NCBI RefSeq assembly: GCF_044003965.1
Contig: NZ_JBAWKC010000005.1
Coordinates: forward strand, 62,001-126,000
Length of the DNA: 64,000 nt
Origin: Yeosuana aquiaggeris
Lineage (GTDB): Bacteria > Bacteroidota > Bacteroidia > Flavobacteriales > Flavobacteriaceae
Direction: 5' to 3'
Each line of letters starts with the position of its first letter. Position 1 is the first letter of the stretch. This document shows positions 7,917 through 16,946 of the stretch, piece after piece. The notes under the pieces were generated by a model. That model ran no database searches. It was not told the DNA's origin and saw only the letters and a list, made by a program, of their open reading frames with translations. Both the position numbers and the translations under genes were made by a program.

Positions 7917-9554
7917 TTAATTTTTCAAATCAATCTGTTTTAAATTTTCTATACGGTTTCTTACTAAAAAGTCGTCAATAGTTTCAAAATGTTCAATAAC
8001 GCGCTGGTCTTTAAACTCAAATACTTTTTGAGATAAACCTTGAAGAAAATCTCTATCATGAGACACCAAAATTAAGGTGCCATCAAAAGATAACAAAGCT
8101 TCTTTTAATACGTCTTTCGACTTTAAATCAAGGTGATTTGTAGGCTCATCCAGAATCAATAAATTCACTGGCTCCAACAGTAGTTTCACCATGGCTAGTC
8201 TGGTTTTTTCCCCACCGGAAAGCACACTTACTTTTTTATCAATATCATCCCCTTTAAACATAAAGCGACCTAATATGTTTTTGATTTGAGTTCTAACATC
8301 TCCTTCTGCAACCTCATCAACGGTTTGGAAAATGGTTAAATTCTCATCTAATAATGATGCTTGATTTTGAGCAAAGTAACCCACTTTAACATTGTGCCCT
8401 AAATGACACTGACCGTCTACTTCAATTTCACCCATAATCGCTTTAATCATAGTTGATTTACCTTCTCCATTACGCCCTACAAAGGATACTTTTTCTCCTC
8501 TCGAGATAGACATATTGGCATGTTTAAAGACAACATGTTCTTCATATGATTTAGATAGATCCTTGACTGTTACCGGATAATCTCCTGAACGTTGTGCCGG
8601 TGGGAAACGCAATTTTAAAGCCGACGTATCAATCTCATCAATTTCAATAATCTCCAGTTTCTCCAACATGCGTTCCCTGGAATTGACCTGATTAGTCTTT
8701 GAATACGTTCCTTTAAAACGTTCAATAAAAGCCATATTATCCGCAATAAATTTTTGTTGCTCATTATACGCCTTCACTTGATGTGTTCTTCGGTCTTCAC
8801 GCAATTGCAAATAGTGTGAATAGTTGGCTTTATAATCATAAATGCGGCCCATAGTAACCTCAATGGTTCTATTGGTAATATTATCAATAAAGGCTTTATC
8901 ATGAGAAATAACCATCACAGCCTTTGCCTTATTGATTAAAAAGTCTTCGAGCCAAATAACGGATTCAATATCAATATGATTGGTTGGCTCATCCAACAAT
9001 ATCAAATCTGGCTTTTGTAATAATATTTTGGCTAACTCAATACGCATGCGATAACCACCACTAAATTCACTAGTAAATCTATTAAAATCTTCACGTTTAA
9101 AACCCAACCCTCTTAAGGCCTTTTCTACTTCAGCATCATAATTAACATCTTCAAGCGCATAATATTTTTCTCCTAGATCTGAAACTTTAGTGATGATATT
9201 CATGTAGTCATCAGATTCATAATCCGTTCTGGTTTCCAACTCTTTGTTGAGACGATCCATCTCATCACGCATTTCAAAAATATGATTAAAGGCTTTTGAA
9301 GCCTCTTCAAAAACAGTACAGTTATCGTCAGTTAATAAATGCTGAGGCAAATAAGCTATAATGGCATCTTTCGGAAAACGAACATGGCCACGAGAGGGCT
9401 TTTGCTCACCGGCAATAATCTTCATCATGGTTGATTTTCCAGCGCCATTTTTACCCATTAGGGCAATTTTATCATTTTCATTTATAGTAAAGGAAACCTC
9501 TTTAAATAAAGACTGACCTCCAAATTCTACAGCTAAATTATCAACTGAAATCAT
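7917..9554 (-). CDS. ABC-F family ATPase (translation factor type)
   Basis: This has 545 residues and two ATP-binding cassettes with no membrane segments, the ABC-F layout of ribosome-associated factors such as YbiT, EttA and Uup. The first Walker A is GKNGAGKST (34-42). Signature SGGYRMR and DEPTNHID follow. The linker with the Arg/Lys-rich helices (KAYNEQQKFIADN) lies between the cassettes. The second cassette has GRNGEGKST, LSGGEKTRLA and DEPTNHLD. The length is close to YbiT. A possible -7 element TAGTTTTG lies at 9575-9582 on the minus strand. Ribosome rescue or alleviation of stalling is the family role; no resistance phenotype can be claimed. Confidence 0.92.
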   Translation of the reverse strand: MISVDNLAVEFGGQSLFKEVSFTINENDKIALMGKNGAGKSTMMKIIAGEQKPSRGHVRFPKDAIIAYLPQHLLTDDNCTVFEEASKAFNHIFEMRDEMDRLNKELETRTDYESDDYMNIITKVSDLGEKYYALEDVNYDAEVEKALRGLGFKREDFNRFTSEFSGGYRMRIELAKILLQKPDLILLDEPTNHIDIESVIWLEDFLINKAKAVMVISHDKAFIDNITNRTIEVTMGRIYDYKANYSHYLQLREDRRTHQVKAYNEQQKFIADNMAFIERFKGTYSKTNQVNSRERMLEKLEIIEIDEIDTSALKLRFPPAQRSGDYPVTVKDLSKSYEEHVVFKHANMSISRGEKVSFVGRNGEGKSTMIKAIMGEIEVDGQCHLGHNVKVGYFAQNQASLLDENLTIFQTVDEVAEGDVRTQIKNILGRFMFKGDDIDKKVSVLSGGEKTRLAMVKLLLEPVNLLILDEPTNHLDLKSKDVLKEALLSFDGTLILVSHDRDFLQGLSQKVFEFKDQRVIEHFETIDDFLVRNRIENLKQIDLKN

Positions 9555-9906
9555 AGTGTTTTTTTTTAAAGCTGCAAAACTATGAAAAAGTCAAATAGTA
9601 AAACCTTATTATTTACTATTTTCATTATTAAAATAACATTTAATACTCTTATATCAATAGGCAATTAAAATCTCTAATTGTCAAATATTTACACAATAAC
9701 TAATATGTTTTTACTGATAATTTAAATAACAAATTGATGTAAGCTGAAAAAATAGTTCCTTTGTAAGTTATTATTTACTATATTTATTTTTTGCTATTAC
9801 TTAAACTTCCAAATTACAAGTAAAAATATCCTACTTAAATATGTAAATGATATCCCATTTTACTAGGTATCGACTATTTTTTAATTAACCAACTAATTTT
9901 ATCTTA
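9555..9906. other. Divergent intergenic region between ABC-F and the cyclase operon
   Basis: This is 352 bases of AT-rich sequence without a gene. It holds a probable minus-strand -7 element for the ABC-F gene (9575-9582) and the plus-strand promoter described separately. AACCAACTAATTT lies at 9887-9899 just before the secreted-protein gene. I saw nothing else in it. Confidence 0.5.
9734..9763 (+). promoter_or_regulatory. Putative promoter of the secreted protein/cyclase operon
   Basis: TTG (9734-9736), a 19-bp spacer and TTCCTTTG (9756-9763) match the Bacteroidetes TTTG-N19-TAnnTTTG arrangement with one change in the -7 element. The predicted leader is about 135 nt. Confidence 0.4.
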
Positions 9907-10404
9907 ATGAAAACAACAAATCGCTTATCTCTAGTTCTTGTATTTTTACTATTTTTTGTAATTACAACTTCGTTTTCCCAACAAACGCATTACATTACTT
10001 TACATGTTAATACAGAACAAATTAACAGTCAAAATGAGTTAGAGACTTGTTACTTTACATCAGAATCACCAGATGGTCAAGTGATTACATCAAGTGGCAA
10101 TATTCAGGAATTTACTACGGTTGTCAATGCCGGTGACACTATTGTTTGGAGAGGCCAATCTTCAAATGACCCCGATAATCACACTGTCAATATTTCTTCA
10201 ATTAATTACCATGGTGGTGACAATGTGTTCGATCAAAATGTTTTAAATGGTAATGGGGGGTCACCCGAAGAAGTAGTTGGAGTGGTCAAAGTGGGAACAA
10301 ATGGCCAGACTGAAAAATACGCTATAAAATTTAAAGTTTTTAATAATGGTAATCAAAATGGCGGCACTTTTAATATAGATCCAAAAATATCAGTACAGCC
10401 ATAG
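9907..10404 (+). CDS. Secreted protein of unknown function, beta-rich
   Basis: This has 165 residues with a signal peptide ending near TTSFSQQ (about residue 25). The mature part is Asn/Gly/Thr-rich and beta-stranded, with a VNAGDTIVWRG segment. That segment resembles the N-terminal strand pattern of cupredoxin-like domains. No Cys-His-Met copper cluster is present, so copper binding is not supported. It ends 24 bp before the adenylate cyclase gene with no terminator between, so the two are probably co-transcribed. This suggests, but does not prove, a linked role at the envelope. Confidence 0.7.
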   Translation: MKTTNRLSLVLVFLLFFVITTSFSQQTHYITLHVNTEQINSQNELETCYFTSESPDGQVITSSGNIQEFTTVVNAGDTIVWRGQSSNDPDNHTVNISSINYHGGDNVFDQNVLNGNGGSPEEVVGVVKVGTNGQTEKYAIKFKVFNNGNQNGGTFNIDPKISVQP

Positions 10405-10428
10405 AATTAAGATATTGTTTAATTACTA

Positions 10429-12327
10429 ATGATGTTTAAATTATCCTTTCAAGATATATTTCCTTTAAAAGCCTATTTATTAATAGGCTTTTTTTGTCTT
10501 GTTTCCAACACTTCTTTTTCGCAAAAAAAGTCTCTTTTGGATAGTTTAGAATCTGTTTATAGAATGGGTGGTTATGACGAAAAAGATCAATTAATTATTT
10601 TAAATGAACTTTCTATTAATCATTCTGATCCTCAAAAAAAACTTCAATATAGTGCCGAACTTATTCAAAAAGCAAAATTATTAGATTCCACTCAATATCT
10701 ATTTATTGGCCTTATTAACAAAGGACATGCGTTAAGATTTAAAGGCGATTATACCCAGGCATTAGAAAGTTTTTTCGACGCCGCCAGTATTGCAGCAAAA
10801 AATAATAATAACAGAGAGATAGGCTTGGTAAATATTACCATTGCAGATGTGTATTCTGAAATGAAAAACCATAAAAATGCGGTTTCTTATTATAAAAATG
10901 GTATCGATTTATTAAAGAAAGAACATGACACGTCGAATTTCGCCAATGGATTATTTAATCTAGGAGACGAATATTTATCAAATAAAGAATATGACCTGGC
11001 CATAGAACATTTTATGGAAGCTGGCCTCCTTTTTCGTAAAATAAAATCTAATGATATTAATTTGGGTGAAATTGGAGAAGCTTATGTTTTAGGCAATATG
11101 GGAATAATATATGCGGAACAAGGTAAAGACGATTTAGCTGAAGCCAATATAAATGAAGCGATTGGTATGATGGAAAAACATGAATTGTATTCGCCTATTT
11201 CAGAATACCTGACCTATATGTCTGATATCTACTTAAACAAGAATGATTGGAAATCTGCTTTTAATTATTCAAAAAGAAGTCTTGATATAGCAACTAAATA
11301 TGGTTTAAAAGAACAAATTAGCCAAGCCAACCTTCAAATCTCAAGGTTATTTGAAAAGTCAGGTAGTTTTAAGGAAGCGCTCACTTATTTTAAAAAATAT
11401 CAGGTTTATAAAGACAGTATAGCCAACATACAAAATGTCCTAAAAATAGGTGACTTACGTACAGATTTTGAAATTTCTAAAAAGCAGACTGAAGTTAACC
11501 TGAAGCAATCCGAAGTTAACCTTTTAAATCAGCAAAAGAAAAATCAACGCATAGTGATGATTGCTACTGCTATTGCCTTGTTTTTAATAGTGCTGTTGGC
11601 CTTTGGACTTTATAGGCGCAACAAATTTATAAGCAGAACAAAATTAATTATAGAAAAAGAAAAAAATAGGTCAGATAATCTTTTACTTAATATACTTCCT
11701 GAAGAAACCGCTCAAGAATTAAAAACAAGTGGTAAAGTTGAGGCAAAAAGATTTGAATCAGTTTCCGTATTATTTACCGATTTTAAAGACTTTACAAAAT
11801 ATTCAGAAAGTCTAGCTCCAGAGAAACTTGTAAAAAGTATTGACTTTTATTTTTCACGTTTTGATGAGATTATTGAAAAATACGAACTAGAAAAAATAAA
11901 AATTGTCGGAGATTCCTTCATGTGCGCTGGCGGGTTGCCTTTTCCAACGGAAGACCACGCACTAAAAATAACATTAGCTGCCTTTGAAATGCTGCAGTTT
12001 GTTGAAGATACTAAACAAAACGATGATTCTGACATTGTACATTTTGATGTGAGAATTGGTATTAATACCGGACCCGTGGTTGCTGGAGTAGTTGGTACTA
12101 AAAAATTTGCTTATGACATTTGGGGAGATACTGTAAATGTCGCTTCAAGAATGGAGGCTTCTTCAAGAGAAGGGAAAATTAATATCACAGAAAACACTTA
12201 TCTTTTAATTAAAGATTACTTTAAGTGCAAATACAGAGGAGAAATTGAAGTTAAAAATAAAGGTGTAATGAAAATGTATTTTGTGAATAGTATAAAAGAT
12301 CGTACTATTGCCAGTATGAAGTTTTAA
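10429..12327 (+). CDS. TPR-containing membrane class III adenylate cyclase
   Basis: This has 632 residues. After a signal or signal-anchor (about 10-32) comes a periplasmic region of tetratricopeptide repeats (about 60-340), then a helix rich in Lys and Gln, one membrane helix (about 375-395) and a cytoplasmic class III cyclase domain (about 440-625). Catalytic residues are visible: metal ligands Asp451 (LFTDFKDF) and Asp495 (KIVGDSF), and transition-state residues Asn570 and Arg574 (TVNVASRM). Lys491 and Asp563 (YDIWG) occupy the positions that select ATP over GTP, so the product should be cAMP. The likely start is ATG 10429 or the adjacent ATG 10432. Confidence 0.9.
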   Translation: MMFKLSFQDIFPLKAYLLIGFFCLVSNTSFSQKKSLLDSLESVYRMGGYDEKDQLIILNELSINHSDPQKKLQYSAELIQKAKLLDSTQYLFIGLINKGHALRFKGDYTQALESFFDAASIAAKNNNNREIGLVNITIADVYSEMKNHKNAVSYYKNGIDLLKKEHDTSNFANGLFNLGDEYLSNKEYDLAIEHFMEAGLLFRKIKSNDINLGEIGEAYVLGNMGIIYAEQGKDDLAEANINEAIGMMEKHELYSPISEYLTYMSDIYLNKNDWKSAFNYSKRSLDIATKYGLKEQISQANLQISRLFEKSGSFKEALTYFKKYQVYKDSIANIQNVLKIGDLRTDFEISKKQTEVNLKQSEVNLLNQQKKNQRIVMIATAIALFLIVLLAFGLYRRNKFISRTKLIIEKEKNRSDNLLLNILPEETAQELKTSGKVEAKRFESVSVLFTDFKDFTKYSESLAPEKLVKSIDFYFSRFDEIIEKYELEKIKIVGDSFMCAGGLPFPTEDHALKITLAAFEMLQFVEDTKQNDDSDIVHFDVRIGINTGPVVAGVVGTKKFAYDIWGDTVNVASRMEASSREGKINITENTYLLIKDYFKCKYRGEIEVKNKGVMKMYFVNSIKDRTIASMKF

Positions 12328-12462
12328 CCTAAAGCTCAACAAAACCAATCCTTTTCAATTATTCTACACCCTTATCCATTTAATTATTTGCATATAATGA
12401 TTTAATAGGGTGCTAGTTTTTTAAAAAAGTATATCTTCGCGCCTTATTTCAAAAAAATCGTT

Positions 12463-12909
12463 ATGAAACGTATTAATGAATACAAGAAATTGTTTGGTAT
12501 TGAACAAGACATGAGTTTAAAAACACTGAAGTCTACTTATAGAGATTTGGTGAAAGAATGGCATCCTGACAAATTTCAAGCTGGCGATTCATTGGCTGTT
12601 GAAGCAGAATTAAAAAGCAGACAAATTATTGACGGTTATCATTTTTTGGTGAGCATTGCTCCAGAAACTAAAGCTAATAATTTAGAAGCATACAATGAAA
12701 CCATTAATAGCCCTATTATTGATTGGCATCATAAAGGTTTAGTATTAGAAGTTACTTTTTTAGATGGTAACACTTATGAATTCTTCGGAGTTAATAAAGC
12801 ATTGTTTGTGAAATTTTGTCAATCTGATAAACTATCACGTTTCGCCAAACGAAATATTTTCAACACTTATACTTATAGAAAAATAAAGAAAAGTGAAGTT
12901 GAAGCTTAG
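12463..12909 (+). CDS. J-domain protein fused to a KTSC domain
   Basis: This is 148 residues. Residues about 6-65 form a short J domain with the diagnostic His34-Pro35-Asp36 (KEWHPDKF), which stimulates DnaK ATPase activity. Residues about 85-145 (LEVTFLDGNTYEFFGV and YTYRKIKK) match the KTSC domain, a small beta-rich module first noted at the end of some lysyl-tRNA synthetases. No Gly/Phe region or zinc finger is present, so this is a specialised co-chaperone rather than DnaJ. A near-consensus -7 element TATCTTCG lies at 12432-12439. Confidence 0.8.
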   Translation: MKRINEYKKLFGIEQDMSLKTLKSTYRDLVKEWHPDKFQAGDSLAVEAELKSRQIIDGYHFLVSIAPETKANNLEAYNETINSPIIDWHHKGLVLEVTFLDGNTYEFFGVNKALFVKFCQSDKLSRFAKRNIFNTYTYRKIKKSEVEA

Positions 12910-12958
12910 ACATTATAACCCAACATTCTTATTTTGTTAGGTACTTATCTCTAATATT

Positions 12959-14521
12959 TTAATCTTCTACCCTTTGTAAATCTAAATCATGAAAATCAAA
13001 ACTAAAGTCAATGTTTGGAGAGATACCTTTCATTTTAATACTTCGACCTGTTCCATTTTCATCTAGGGAAAACATAGCGAATGCGTCACAATTCATATCT
13101 TGATATTCCCACTTAATAGCAAACGTATTGGCATTATAAAAATACATGGGGCCATTTAGTTTAGGTGAACGATGTGATTTCATCCAAAGTTGATTTCCTT
13201 TTTTAAAAACTTCCATATTCCCAAACCAGCTATCTCTATAAATTCCAATATACTTGGATTCATTTACGTTGTTCTTTTTATTGGCTTCAACAGTTTCCCA
13301 AACTTTTTTTGTCACCTCATCCCCTTTATCTTCTCTTGATTTTAAATATTTGCTCAATTTATCAGTCCATTGAAAATCATCTAACCCTAAATAACTATCT
13401 TCAATTGTTGATGAGACGGCATAAAACAAACCTGAGCCTCCAGGTTCTGTATTTGTTAAAACGACGATGCCAAGATTTAAATCCGGTATTAACAAGGTTT
13501 TACTCAACATGCCTGGCAAACCACCTGTATGTGACACGACCATATTCCCTTTTTTATCTGTTAAATCCCATCCTAAACCGTAACCAGCAAAATGCGAATT
13601 GTATCGTGGGTTTCTGTTAACGTTTGTGGTAGTATGTATTTTCCAAATTTCTTGTTGTGTAGACTCCTTGAAGAAATTCTTGTTTAAATTGTCTCCATAT
13701 TTACCTTTATTAAGTTGCATTAACATCCATTGACACAAATCATTAACATTGGCGTAAATTCCGCCTGCTGCACCATTGATCATTTCCTGATAATCAGGCA
13801 ACACTTTAAAACTACCACTGGTTGTAGAATGGGGAGATGCGAGATTGCTTTTATCAGTTATATAATTTAAAGCAGGAAAAGAATGATTCATTCCTAATGG
13901 CTCAAATATTCTGGTTTTTATAAATTCTTCCCAAGTCATACCCGTTTTTCTGGCTATTAATTCGCCCGCTACTAAATACAGTAAATTATCATAATCCCAT
14001 TTTGTTCTAAAGGCAGAAACGGGTTTAAAATGCTGAAAACTTGATAATAAATCATCTATAGTAAAATCTGAGCCGTCCGGAAAAAACATTAGATCTCCCA
14101 TACCAAGACCAAGACCACTGCGATGGGTTAATAAATCCTGAATATTAAAATTTTGCTGAACATACGGATTATACATAGTAAATTCAGGAATATGCGTTAT
14201 GACTTTATCGGTCCAATTGATTTTCCCTTCTTCTACTAATAAGGCTAAAGCGGCCGTTGTAAAGGCTTTACTATTAGAAGCTATCGCAAAATTGGTGTGC
14301 TCATTAACAGGTTGATTCGTCACCTTTGATGTAACGCCAAAACCTTTTTCATAAATGATTTTTCCATCTTTTACAATAGCTACGGCAGAACCAGCAACTT
14401 TAAAAGTTTCCATAGCGTTGTTTACTAAAGAATCAACTTGCTCATTTGTAAGTTGAGCAAACATGGATAAGTTAGAAGTAATTAGAAAAAGAGCAATAAA
14501 AACAGATTTTTTTGATTTCAT
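12959..14521 (-). CDS. Secreted serine hydrolase, class C beta-lactamase/PBP-like, with DUF3471-type tail
   Basis: This is 520 residues with a signal peptide (about 1-22, ending MFAQ). The beta-lactamase-like domain (about 25-370) has Ser82-x-x-Lys85 (SNSK), Tyr175-Asp-Asn177 as the YxN motif and an HTG motif in VVSHTGGLPGM. This complete active-site set is that of class C-type serine hydrolases, including esterases and D-aminopeptidases. The C-terminal about 110 residues form a beta-barrel-like domain of the DUF3471 kind. Resistance to beta-lactams cannot be inferred; most such flavobacterial proteins are peptidases or esterases. Confidence 0.88.
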   Translation of the reverse strand: MKSKKSVFIALFLITSNLSMFAQLTNEQVDSLVNNAMETFKVAGSAVAIVKDGKIIYEKGFGVTSKVTNQPVNEHTNFAIASNSKAFTTAALALLVEEGKINWTDKVITHIPEFTMYNPYVQQNFNIQDLLTHRSGLGLGMGDLMFFPDGSDFTIDDLLSSFQHFKPVSAFRTKWDYDNLLYLVAGELIARKTGMTWEEFIKTRIFEPLGMNHSFPALNYITDKSNLASPHSTTSGSFKVLPDYQEMINGAAGGIYANVNDLCQWMLMQLNKGKYGDNLNKNFFKESTQQEIWKIHTTTNVNRNPRYNSHFAGYGLGWDLTDKKGNMVVSHTGGLPGMLSKTLLIPDLNLGIVVLTNTEPGGSGLFYAVSSTIEDSYLGLDDFQWTDKLSKYLKSREDKGDEVTKKVWETVEANKKNNVNESKYIGIYRDSWFGNMEVFKKGNQLWMKSHRSPKLNGPMYFYNANTFAIKWEYQDMNCDAFAMFSLDENGTGRSIKMKGISPNIDFSFDFHDLDLQRVED

Positions 14522-14582
14522 CTTGTCGTTTAAATTATGTTTATTTTAAGCGGAATTATAGGATCATAAAATTTAATAAATT

Positions 14583-15824
14583 TTAGGTTTTAATTGAATT
14601 TTTTAATTCAATCCATTTACTCATATATTTAGTACTTTGCAAAGTTTGTTGTTGTAGCATCTGACCAGTAAAATTATCCAAACGATGGGCATTAATGTTA
14701 GTATGAATGGCGTTCATTTTATACATGAAATCTGAAATAAAAAGACGCTTATCAAAACGCGCATTCATCACAACAAATCCGTTCTTTTGTTTTCCATTCC
14801 AGAAAATCTTATCGGTGTACAGTTCTATAGCCTTATCTGCAAATTTTTGAGGATCATCAACTATAAAACCATTAGCTTCAAAACCTCCAAACATACCTTC
14901 AGCCGCAATAGTTGTCATCACACAAGGTGTTCCATTTAACATGGCATCTATCAGTTTCCCTTTCAACCCGGCACCAAACCGCAAAGGAGCTAAACAAACT
15001 TTAGCATATTTCATCACTTGATTGACATCATCTACATATCCTTTTATTAAAAATCCTTCTTTTTTATTGTTAAGCTGATTGACTTTTTCAGAAGCATACG
15101 CACCATACACATGCATTTCTGCTTGTGGTAGTTTTTTTCTAATTAATGGCCATATCTCATACTTTAAAAATAATAAGGCGTCATAATTTGGGGCATGTAT
15201 AAAGTTACCAACAGAGATAAAGTGTTCTCTTTCTTTTATTTTAGGTAATTTCTTCTTTATATCTGCTGAAATACTATCCGTTAAAAATGGTAAATAATAC
15301 AAAAGGTGTTCACTTACTTTAAATTGATTTTTTAATATTTCAATCTCTTCTTCAGAAATTATGAGACTTAAATCACATCTATAAATACTTGCAATTTCGC
15401 GTTTTGAGACCTCATTGAACAAATACGACTTGTCAAAGAGTGCTTTATCTTTAAGTGCCAGTTCCCTACCCTTTCGCAAACAATGTAAATCTTCTGTATC
15501 TAATACTTTTAAGGCTTCAGGGCAATGTTCTGAAACACGCCAACCAAATTGTTCTTCAACCATAAAACGGTCAAATACAACAATATCTGGGTTTAATTCT
15601 TTTAAAAATTCATCAAAACTTGCGCTATTTAATTGAATAAAAACTTGCTGAATATCAAGAAGATTTAAATCAAATGCATGATCCTGTTTTGCACAGGCAC
15701 TGGCAAAGGTTATTTTATAATTAAAAGATTGAAAAGCTTCTATTAACTGCATCATTCGGCTTCCAGCTGCTGAACTTTTAGGTTCTGGCCAAACAAAGCC
15801 AATAATTAACACATGTTTTGTCAT
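14583..15824 (-). CDS. Glycosyltransferase family 4-like protein
   Basis: This has 413 residues and no signal peptide. It has the two-domain GT-B pattern. The N-terminal domain begins HVLIIGFVWPEPKSSAAGSR, with the Gly-rich loop that contacts the acceptor. A C-terminal donor domain includes ISVGNFIHAPNYDALLFL, VHVYGAYA-like strands, GYVDDVNQVM and a 'P-L-R-F-G-A-G-L-K-G-K-L-I-D' segment with the E/G-rich nucleotide-sugar loop. Donor and acceptor are unknown. It lies head to tail with the haem-binding protein gene (37-bp gap), which gives no hint of function. Confidence 0.85.
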   Translation of the reverse strand: MTKHVLIIGFVWPEPKSSAAGSRMMQLIEAFQSFNYKITFASACAKQDHAFDLNLLDIQQVFIQLNSASFDEFLKELNPDIVVFDRFMVEEQFGWRVSEHCPEALKVLDTEDLHCLRKGRELALKDKALFDKSYLFNEVSKREIASIYRCDLSLIISEEEIEILKNQFKVSEHLLYYLPFLTDSISADIKKKLPKIKEREHFISVGNFIHAPNYDALLFLKYEIWPLIRKKLPQAEMHVYGAYASEKVNQLNNKKEGFLIKGYVDDVNQVMKYAKVCLAPLRFGAGLKGKLIDAMLNGTPCVMTTIAAEGMFGGFEANGFIVDDPQKFADKAIELYTDKIFWNGKQKNGFVVMNARFDKRLFISDFMYKMNAIHTNINAHRLDNFTGQMLQQQTLQSTKYMSKWIELKNSIKT

Positions 15825-15861
15825 AGAAGATATTTAATCAAACACTGAAAATTTCAGTGAT

Positions 15862-16335
15862 TTATTCCGGTTTAGGTTCTAAACTATATTTCAATCTTAC
15901 TTGTTTTGCCCAATCAACAAATGCTTTTATTTGAGCATCAGATAATTTTGCTTCTTGATGTATTACAGTATAAGACTCTATAGGCATATATTTCTTTTCA
16001 ACCATTTCAATAAGATCTTCCATTTTATGATCTTTACGTTTTACAGAATTACCTACCCAATTTGAGGCATTAAAATGCTTTTTCCCATCATTCACATGCT
16101 CAGCTAACCAATAATTTACTGGTGTAATATTATTATACCAAGGATAACGTGTAAAATTACTATGACAGTCATAACAACTTTCTTTCAAAATCATTTTAAC
16201 ATTTTCAGGCGGATTGGTTTCTTCTAAAAACGGCTCGATTGAAGCTAATTCTCCTTGGTTTTTTTCAGGACCAAAAAATTGAGCAATCACTAATAACACT
16301 AATAAAGCTAAAAGGATTTTTTTTATCGTTTTCAT
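15862..16335 (-). CDS. Membrane-anchored haem-binding domain protein
   Basis: This is 157 residues. One N-terminal membrane helix (about 5-21) is followed by a periplasmic domain with a c-type haem attachment motif CYDCH (54-58). Downstream of it come the conserved YPWYNNITPVNYWLAEHV segment and a C-terminal helix with IKAFVDWAKQ. This is the layout of the Haem_bd family. Electron transfer in the periplasm is the expected role. It resembles in spirit, but not in sequence, the two mono-haem lipoproteins near 40.2-40.9 kb. Confidence 0.85.
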   Translation of the reverse strand: MKTIKKILLALLVLLVIAQFFGPEKNQGELASIEPFLEETNPPENVKMILKESCYDCHSNFTRYPWYNNITPVNYWLAEHVNDGKKHFNASNWVGNSVKRKDHKMEDLIEMVEKKYMPIESYTVIHQEAKLSDAQIKAFVDWAKQVRLKYSLEPKPE

Positions 16336-16374
16336 TTTAGGTAATTTTAAAACCCTAAATTAACAAATTATTTA

Positions 16375-16941
16375 ATGACTTTAGAACAATTACATAAAGA
16401 GTTAAGCTATGTAAATGCATTACGAGCAAACAGATTAAAATATGCCAAAATAATTTTAGACGATTTAAACTTATTACCTAAGCTAATTACTGTTATGTTT
16501 ATGACAGATGATAAGGTTTCCTGCAAAGCGGCCTGGGTTTTTGAATATGTATGTTCTGAATATCTTTATTGCATTGTACCCTATTTAGAGGTGTTTACAA
16601 AGAATATACATAAAGTTCATTTTGATTCTGCCGTTAGACCAGTTGCTAAAGTGTGTGAGTTTCTGGCAAAAGCAAACTATTCAAAAGAACCTAACCCCAT
16701 TAAGTCGATGCTTTTACCAAAGCACAAAGAGTATATTATTGAGACTTGTTTTGACTGGATGATAACCAATCAAAAAATAGCTGTAAAAGCCTATTGCATG
16801 AATACCTTATATCTTTTCGGAAAAGACAATAAATGGATTCATCAGGAACTTGCTCAAATATTAGAGCAAGATTATACCGGTCAAAGTGCTGGATATAAAG
16901 CCAGAGCCAAACATATTTTAAAAAAGATCAAAGCAAAGTAA
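16375..16941 (+). CDS. HEAT-like helical repeat protein of unknown function
   Basis: This has 188 residues, no signal and no membrane segment, and is almost wholly helical with repeats about 40 residues apart (LITVMFMTDDKVSCKAAWVF, CFDWMITNQKIAVKAYCMNT). The spacing resembles HEAT repeats. Short flavobacterial relatives of this protein have, to my recollection, been labelled adenylosuccinate lyase in databases, but none of the lyase motifs is present. The real purB lies 1.1 kb downstream. A protein-binding scaffold is the only safe inference. Confidence 0.7.
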   Translation: MTLEQLHKELSYVNALRANRLKYAKIILDDLNLLPKLITVMFMTDDKVSCKAAWVFEYVCSEYLYCIVPYLEVFTKNIHKVHFDSAVRPVAKVCEFLAKANYSKEPNPIKSMLLPKHKEYIIETCFDWMITNQKIAVKAYCMNTLYLFGKDNKWIHQELAQILEQDYTGQSAGYKARAKHILKKIKAK

Positions 16942-16946
16942 TACCC

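Noticed and set aside
7917..9554. The ABC-F ATPase as an antibiotic-resistance protein
   Set aside because: The length and linker resemble housekeeping YbiT/EttA-type factors; no extended resistance-type linker is apparent.
9907..10404. The exported protein as a second blue-copper protein
   Set aside because: The AGDTIVW strand looks cupredoxin-like, but the Cys-His-Met ligand cluster is absent.
13309..13620. A 103-codon frame antisense to the serine hydrolase
   Set aside because: It lies wholly inside a well-supported gene and has no recognisable features.
12959..14521. The serine hydrolase as an antibiotic-resistance beta-lactamase
   Set aside because: The active-site motifs are shared with peptidases and esterases, and the C-terminal extra domain is typical of non-resistance enzymes.
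16375..16941. The HEAT-like protein as an adenylosuccinate lyase
   Set aside because: None of the lyase signatures is present; the true purB is at 18057-19400.
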